Assembly: GCA_964590645.1 (NCBI GenBank)
Contig: CAZPYJ010000017.1
Coordinates: forward strand, 1-64,000
Length of the DNA stretch: 64,000 bases
Direction: 5' to 3'
Source: JAGNHN01 sp964590645
GTDB taxonomy: Bacteria; Bacteroidota; Bacteroidia; Bacteroidales; JAGNHN01
How positions within the stretch are numbered: the stretch's first letter is position 1; the number at the start of each line of letters is the position of its first letter. Below are positions 59,590 to 64,000 of the stretch, one piece after another. The notes beneath the pieces were generated by a model. The model had not been told where the DNA came from and made no database searches. It saw nothing but the letters and a program-made list of their open reading frames with translations. A program made the translations under genes and the position numbers.

Positions 59590-61356
59590 CTACGATTTGG
59601 TGCCATATCTGCGCTTCCTCAGGAAAGCACCGGCAGCACTGAGTAAAAGGACGAGCAGCACGGGGCCTGCGGTATTCAGCAGCTGCCAGCGTGGCTTCTC
59701 CGCGGCCACCCGTGTACGATCCAGCATCCGCAGGCGTATCTCCCGGCTTCGGATCTGAATAAGCCCGCTTTCATCTGTCAGATAGTTGACCGCATTCACA
59801 AGGAAATCACGGTTGCCGAAAGACTCTCCGGTGTACTGGTCATATCCCAGGGGAAGGGGGTTACGTGTACCTGCACTGATCTGATTGAGGAAAAGGTCTC
59901 CATCCCCGATCACAATCATCCTGGAGGGCTCGCTTTCCTCAAGAAAACCCATCTCTTTACTTTCCAATATCTCAGGAGGTATTCGGTTGGCGAACAGGGA
60001 AGGGAAACGGCCTTCAAGCAAGAGGGCCGCCGTATGAACCCCATCGGCAAACATCCGCTGATCCGGTTCGCTCCTCAGTATTTCGAGGCTGATATAGGCC
60101 GGTGTGGCCACTTTGCGGGTGTACTGCGAGGTCAGCAAGAGGGCAGTTTTTCGAATACCGGCCACTTCAATGCTATCCACACTGCTCACAAAGGCACTGT
60201 GGATCATATTGAGGTTATTCACCACCGGATGGTTCCCGGACGCGCTCAGCAGGGGCATATAATACCAGGGGTAGAATTCGAACTGGGGTTGACCTCCCAT
60301 TTCGCCTGTCCTGACAGGAATAGGCATAGAGCGAATGTCCATCAGCAAATCAGGGTTGATCCTGGCTCCGTAGCGGAAAAGCATATCCTCCAGATTGAGA
60401 TCACGGGCAATGCCAACTGTTTCAGGGCTTGCACGCAGGCTGTCCATATCCGCATTGGTTCGGTCGAGGGCCCAGAGCAATTTGCCTCCACGCATCAGAT
60501 ACTGATCCAGAATGAACTTATCCCGTTCGCTGAAAGCCTGGCTGGGCTTAATGATCAATACCGCATCATATTTATTTTTGAAGAGAATCCGGGTAGAGTC
60601 TTCATTGAACGTCCTTTCTGTCAGACTGGATAGTTTCTCATTCAGGTTGATCCGCTCGACCTGGTAAAACTCATTCAGTGCGCTAAGGGCATCCCAGAGC
60701 AGGAGATCCGAGGGTGTACCATAGGCATCGAGTACAGCCACACGCTGTCGCTGGCTGCTAACCAGTTTGCGAATACCGCTGGCCAGGTTGTATTCCAGGT
60801 CCTGTATAGAGCTGTTGAGCACCTGCTCCGGTGCTTTTCCGGTCTGGGATTGCAGCAGCTGCAAGGGTATTTCCCTTCCTTTATAACTCAGGAGGGCCCC
60901 GGGAAAGATCACCTTTTGCTCTGATCCGTCTTTCTGCCTGACCTGCAAGCTCGTAGGCTCCAGGCCTTTTTCTGCGAGCTGGCGGTAAATGTCGTTGCGA
61001 ACCTTGGGATCTTCTGATGCGGAGGGATTGATGAACTCATATTCAATCTTATCGCTCCAGGCCCTGAACTCATCCAGGGTTTCCTGTGTACTGCGGCTCA
61101 GGCGCTTGAAGCCGGAAGGAAATTCTCCTTCAAGATATACCCTGAAATATACTACATCGTCCAGCCCGCGTAGCATATCGCGGGTCACTGTTGAGAGGGT
61201 ATGCCGCTTTTCTGCAGTAAGGTCAAGACGAACAAAATAGAAAGAGGCAATGATATTCAGCAATACAATGGCAGCCAATGCCAGGGCAAAGGACAGCAGA
61301 CTTTGCTTGCGTATCTGTCTGCGGGCGGAAGCCTTATGTTGCTCTTTTTCTACCAT
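59590..61356 (-). CDS. gldG: Gliding-motility ABC transporter component GldG
   Basis: 588 residues from ATG 61356, which overlaps the gldF stop by 7 nt. One N-terminal membrane helix (LSFALALAAIVLLNIIASFYFV), a large periplasmic ABC_transp_aux domain (RLDLTAEKRHTLSTVTRDML ... QVLNSSIQDLEYNLASGI ... VLDAYGTPSD) and a C-terminal membrane helix. It is the auxiliary subunit of the GldFG(A) transporter linked to gliding. No gldA is in the window. Confidence 0.9.
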   Translation of the reverse strand: MVEKEQHKASARRQIRKQSLLSFALALAAIVLLNIIASFYFVRLDLTAEKRHTLSTVTRDMLRGLDDVVYFRVYLEGEFPSGFKRLSRSTQETLDEFRAWSDKIEYEFINPSASEDPKVRNDIYRQLAEKGLEPTSLQVRQKDGSEQKVIFPGALLSYKGREIPLQLLQSQTGKAPEQVLNSSIQDLEYNLASGIRKLVSSQRQRVAVLDAYGTPSDLLLWDALSALNEFYQVERINLNEKLSSLTERTFNEDSTRILFKNKYDAVLIIKPSQAFSERDKFILDQYLMRGGKLLWALDRTNADMDSLRASPETVGIARDLNLEDMLFRYGARINPDLLMDIRSMPIPVRTGEMGGQPQFEFYPWYYMPLLSASGNHPVVNNLNMIHSAFVSSVDSIEVAGIRKTALLLTSQYTRKVATPAYISLEILRSEPDQRMFADGVHTAALLLEGRFPSLFANRIPPEILESKEMGFLEESEPSRMIVIGDGDLFLNQISAGTRNPLPLGYDQYTGESFGNRDFLVNAVNYLTDESGLIQIRSREIRLRMLDRTRVAAEKPRWQLLNTAGPVLLVLLLSAAGAFLRKRRYGTKS

Positions 61357-62081
61357 TTTCTGCTTTCCAGACTCAGTTTGGTTAACACCAGGAACAAGGC
61401 GATCAGACCCAGAAAATAAATCACATCGCGGCTGTCGATGACCCCCCGGCTCATACTGACATAATGATGGCGGATTCCCAGAGACTGCACCCACAGGTCC
61501 ACCTGTCCGAGAAAAGCAAAGGAAGCCAGGATTTCAAATCCGGTATAGGCAAAGGCACTCAGGATGGCCGCAAGCAGAAAGGAAATAATCTGGTTGTCTG
61601 TCAGAGATGAAGCAAAAAGTCCGATCGACACGAAGGCCCCGGCCAGAAAGAGCAGCCCGATGTATGACCCCCACATACCGCCGGCATCAATGTTCCCCCT
61701 GGGTAATCCCAACTGATGCACGGAGAGATAGAAGAGCAATGTGGGGATCAGGCTGAGCAACACCAGAGAAAGACCGGCAAAAAATTTGGCAAATATGATC
61801 TGATAATCCGACAAGGGCTTGGTCAGCAGCATCTCTATGGTTCCGCTCCTCTTCTCCTCAGCCAGGCTGCGCATCGTAATGGCCGGGATCAGAAAGAGAA
61901 AAACCCAGGGAGCCATAATAAAAAGGCCGTTGATATTGGCATAGCCATAATCCAGGATGTTCAGGTCAACAGGAAAAACCCAGAGGTACAAACCGATTAC
62001 GCTCAGAAAGACCGCCATCACAATGAATCCGGTCAGGGAGAAAAGAAAACTGCTGAGTTCACGACGAAACAAGGTCAACAT
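61350..62081 (-). CDS. gldF: Gliding-motility ABC transporter permease GldF
   Basis: 243 residues from ATG 62081; an upstream opening of 13 codons does not match the family. Six membrane helices. RRELSSFLFSLTGFIV, MRSLAEEKRSGTIEMLLTKP and FKGL-like coupling helix (AKFFAGLSLVLLSLIPTL) are typical of ABC-2 permeases of the GldF family. First gene of the long minus-strand run into the polysaccharide cluster. Confidence 0.9.
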   Translation of the reverse strand: MLTLFRRELSSFLFSLTGFIVMAVFLSVIGLYLWVFPVDLNILDYGYANINGLFIMAPWVFLFLIPAITMRSLAEEKRSGTIEMLLTKPLSDYQIIFAKFFAGLSLVLLSLIPTLLFYLSVHQLGLPRGNIDAGGMWGSYIGLLFLAGAFVSIGLFASSLTDNQIISFLLAAILSAFAYTGFEILASFAFLGQVDLWVQSLGIRHHYVSMSRGVIDSRDVIYFLGLIALFLVLTKLSLESRKW

Positions 62082-62108
62082 AGGCTCACTCCTGCAATTG
62101 GGTGCCGA

Positions 62109-62151
62109 CAAAAATACCAAAAATAACGCAGGGGCTGAGCGACTATAACAA
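62109..62151 (-). promoter_or_regulatory. gldF promoter with two overlapping -7 boxes
   Basis: On the minus strand TATTTTTG occurs twice (62125-62118 and 62116-62109), both matching TAnnTTTG. TTG at 62151-62149 lies 23 nt upstream of the first. The -33 element is inside the end of the SAM-transferase gene. Confidence 0.5.
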
Positions 62152-62922
62152 CTGTATCCTTACCGGATCATCCTGATGCAGGCCCAGCAGACTGCTGGCT
62201 TTTCCGCGGTTCATCGCAATCTCCAGATAGGCATTGGAGCTAAACAGAGCAAGCATCTCCCCTTCCGCCACATCGCTGTACGATTGGGATATCCGGTTGA
62301 TCTTGTAGCGACTGTTCCTGAATTCAATCTGAAAGGCCTTCTTCCCGACCACCTTACGGAAAAGCTCCTGGGTCACATTGACGAAAACATTTTCGTACCT
62401 GTCCACATAAATTACCTTGGCCTTGATGACCTCCTTTTCAACGACCGGGTGAAAGCTCAGCTTCTGATTCAGTGTTTCCCTTTTGCCACCCAGTTCTTCC
62501 AGTGGTTTTCCTTCCGCGATATGGACGGCTGCCTTTACGAAGACATCGCGGGTGGAAAAAGTGAAATAATCGGAATCCTGGTGAATATCAATTTCATAAA
62601 TCAGATCCGGCTTTTCTTCAAACATCAGAGAGAAAACGCCATTGTCGGCTCCGATAAAAAACTGGCCTCTATACCCGGCCACAATATGGGGTGTTTCAAT
62701 GGAAGCATCTGTATTCACGCCGATCAGGTGGATGGTACCACTGGGGAATACATTCAGCGTATTCTTCAAAACAAAGGCAGCCTGGGTAATGTCAAAGGGT
62801 GGAATATGGTGTGTGATATCCACCAGGCGGGCTTCCGGCATCAGGGCCAACAATCTGGCTTTGACGGCAGCCAGGTAGTGGTCCTTGCTTCCCCAATCGG
62901 TGGTGAGTGTGAACACGTGCAT
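62143..62922 (-). CDS. SAM hydroxide adenosyltransferase (DUF62)
   Basis: 259 residues, cytoplasmic. The family hydrolyses S-adenosylmethionine to adenosine and methionine. TTDWGSKDHY has the key Asp, GADNGVFSL and NVFVNVT follow, and AMNRGKASSLLGL is the C-terminal adenine-binding part. The related fluorinases have an extra loop that is absent here. A -7 box lies upstream. It is divergent from phoH. Confidence 0.9.
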   Translation of the reverse strand: MHVFTLTTDWGSKDHYLAAVKARLLALMPEARLVDITHHIPPFDITQAAFVLKNTLNVFPSGTIHLIGVNTDASIETPHIVAGYRGQFFIGADNGVFSLMFEEKPDLIYEIDIHQDSDYFTFSTRDVFVKAAVHIAEGKPLEELGGKRETLNQKLSFHPVVEKEVIKAKVIYVDRYENVFVNVTQELFRKVVGKKAFQIEFRNSRYKINRISQSYSDVAEGEMLALFSSNAYLEIAMNRGKASSLLGLHQDDPVRIQLL

Positions 62923-62953
62923 TCTTGGCTTGTTTAAGCGTAGGGTGAATGAT

Positions 62954-62961
62954 CAAATGTA
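62954..62961 (-). promoter_or_regulatory. -7 box of the SAM hydroxide adenosyltransferase gene
   Basis: TACATTTG on the minus strand matches TAnnTTTG, 31 nt before the ATG. Confidence 0.45.
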
Positions 62962-62991
62962 CGAAGTTTAACCAAACCCCGGGCTTTTTCT

Positions 62992-62999
62992 TAATTTTG
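62992..62999 (+). promoter_or_regulatory. -7 box of the phoH gene
   Basis: TAATTTTG matches TAnnTTTG and lies 31 nt before ATG 63031. TTA at 62968-62970 (21-nt spacer) is a one-mismatch -33. Confidence 0.45.
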
Positions 63000-63030
63000 G
63001 AGCTTGATCCATCCACCCTTGAGGGCCTTT

Positions 63031-64000
63031 ATGACAGAAAAAACCATTAGTCTGGAATCCTACAATCCATTAGATGTTTACGGTGTCAACGACCACAAAC
63101 TGGATATGCTCAGGGCGGTCTTTCCCAAACTCCGTATTATAGCCCGGGGAGAGATGATCCGCCTGGAAGGCGAGCCGAAAGAGATCAAAGAGTTTGAGCG
63201 CAAACTGGATCTGATGCTGATGCACCTGGATGAATTTGGCAAATTGACGGAGGCAGATCTGAAGCAATTGCTGGAATCGGAGGATGCCTTTTATCAGCGG
63301 CCCGCTTCCCCCGGCAATGGGGAAGTGCTGGTGCACGGCCGCCACGGCCTGATGGTGAAGGCCCGCACGGCCAACCAGCGCCGCCTGGTGGACAGCAGTA
63401 CCTCCCACGACCTGGTCCTGGCCATAGGACCGGCAGGGACCGGAAAAACCTATACCGCCGTGGCCCTGGCCGTCAGGGCATTGAAAGCCCGAACCGTAAA
63501 ACGCATCATCCTCACCCGCCCGGCCGTGGAAGCGGGAGAGAATCTCGGATTTCTTCCCGGCGACCTGCGGGATAAACTGGATCCCTATCTCCAACCCCTT
63601 TATGATGCCCTGCGTGATATGCTGCCCACCCAGAAACTGCTGACCTATCTCGAAGACGGTACCATCGAGATTGCGCCCCTGGCCTTTATGCGAGGCCGCA
63701 CCCTCGACAATGCTTTTGTCATCCTCGACGAAGCCCAGAACGCCACCATCCCCCAGTTGAAAATGTTTCTCACCAGGATGGGCAATTCCGCGAAATTCGT
63801 CGTCACCGGAGATATTACTCAGATCGACCTGCCCGGCAAACAACGCTCCGGACTGGTGCACGCAATGGATATCCTGAAAGACATTCCAGGCATTGAAATC
63901 GTATTTCTCGATGAAAAGGACATCATCCGGCACCCGCTGGTGAGCCGTGTGATCCGTGCCTACACCCGGGAAAAAGAAAACACAGAAAACCCCAATAATA
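63031..64000 (+). CDS. PhoH family ATPase (YbeZ-like), 3' end cut by window
   Basis: At least 323 residues; no stop is reached by base 64000. Cytoplasmic P-loop protein. N-terminal domain (1-90) with an RNA-binding-like fold (IRLEGEPKEIKEFERKLDL), then the PhoH domain: Walker A IGPAGTGKT (132-140), RPAVEAGENLGFLPGDL, and Walker B VILDEAQNAT. It resembles YbeZ, which works with the RNase YbeY in rRNA processing. The missing part is short, as the family is about 320-350 residues. Confidence 0.92.
   Translation, partial: MTEKTISLESYNPLDVYGVNDHKLDMLRAVFPKLRIIARGEMIRLEGEPKEIKEFERKLDLMLMHLDEFGKLTEADLKQLLESEDAFYQRPASPGNGEVLVHGRHGLMVKARTANQRRLVDSSTSHDLVLAIGPAGTGKTYTAVALAVRALKARTVKRIILTRPAVEAGENLGFLPGDLRDKLDPYLQPLYDALRDMLPTQKLLTYLEDGTIEIAPLAFMRGRTLDNAFVILDEAQNATIPQLKMFLTRMGNSAKFVVTGDITQIDLPGKQRSGLVHAMDILKDIPGIEIVFLDEKDIIRHPLVSRVIRAYTREKENTENPNN

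Noticed and set aside
63070..63933. 287-codon minus-strand frame near the window end
   Set aside because: It lies wholly opposite the PhoH gene, whose Walker motifs are clear on the plus strand.

Overview
The window comes from a Bacteroidota chromosome, most likely Saprospiria- or Cytophagia-like (the class is an inference; there is no rRNA). The sequence evidence is: secreted proteins with type IX secretion (T9SS) sorting domains of type A and type B, a DUF5103 T9SS plug-protein gene, gldF and gldG, a complete Na+-NQR operon, the long form of urocanate hydratase, and TAnnTTTG -7 promoter boxes in front of many genes instead of the sigma-70 type.

Layout. 1-911: end of a tRNA-Val gene, two exact 100-bp tandem copies of a broken tRNA-Val, and an acyltransferase. 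916-2730: dnaX with its promoter and an A10 slippery tract. 2892-6853: a visibly AT-rich island holding a vWA / PP2C / protein kinase / coiled-coil lipoprotein cassette that resembles the TerY-P phospho-signalling triad, but with a membrane-anchored kinase. 6854-7650: non-coding stretch with a tRNA-Arg, its terminator, nested palindromes and a possible gene remnant. 7649-16261: a T9SS-exported glycoside-hydrolase-like protein and a ~2000-residue lectin/repeat adhesin. 16331-21742: core metabolism and repair (fbaA, two UspA genes around a SPOR gene, ruvB, queG). 21744-26076: three T9SS cargo proteins, two of them tandem thioredoxin-like paralogues. 26169-30990: hutU, a MazG-like gene, dtd, rsgA and a SpoU methyltransferase. 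31041-38215: nqrABCDEF-apbE plus a convergent 62-residue NqrM-like gene. 38515-50720: T9SS plug, FtsX-like permease, upp, an acetyltransferase/deacetylase pair, a large PEP-synthase-like ATP-grasp protein, a MauE/thioredoxin protein, a small lipoprotein and gdhA. 50835-62081: gldF-gldG-DUF4340 followed on the same strand, with almost no gaps, by a seven-gene polysaccharide cluster. 62143-64000: a SAM hydroxide adenosyltransferase-like gene and a phoH-type ATPase cut by the window end.

How the genes work together. The sodium pump (Nqr) would build a sodium gradient; ApbE attaches FMN to NqrB and NqrC, and the small NqrM-like protein probably helps iron delivery. The secreted proteins depend on T9SS, for which the plug gene and the gld genes supply parts. 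The polysaccharide cluster (epimerase, flippase, glycosyltransferases, O-antigen-ligase-like polymerase) sits directly behind gldFG-DUF4340 and may be co-transcribed with it. The least conventional elements are the TerY-P-like cassette with a transmembrane kinase, the dnaX slippage signal, the NqrM-like gene, and the two-arm competing hairpin at 7550-7589.
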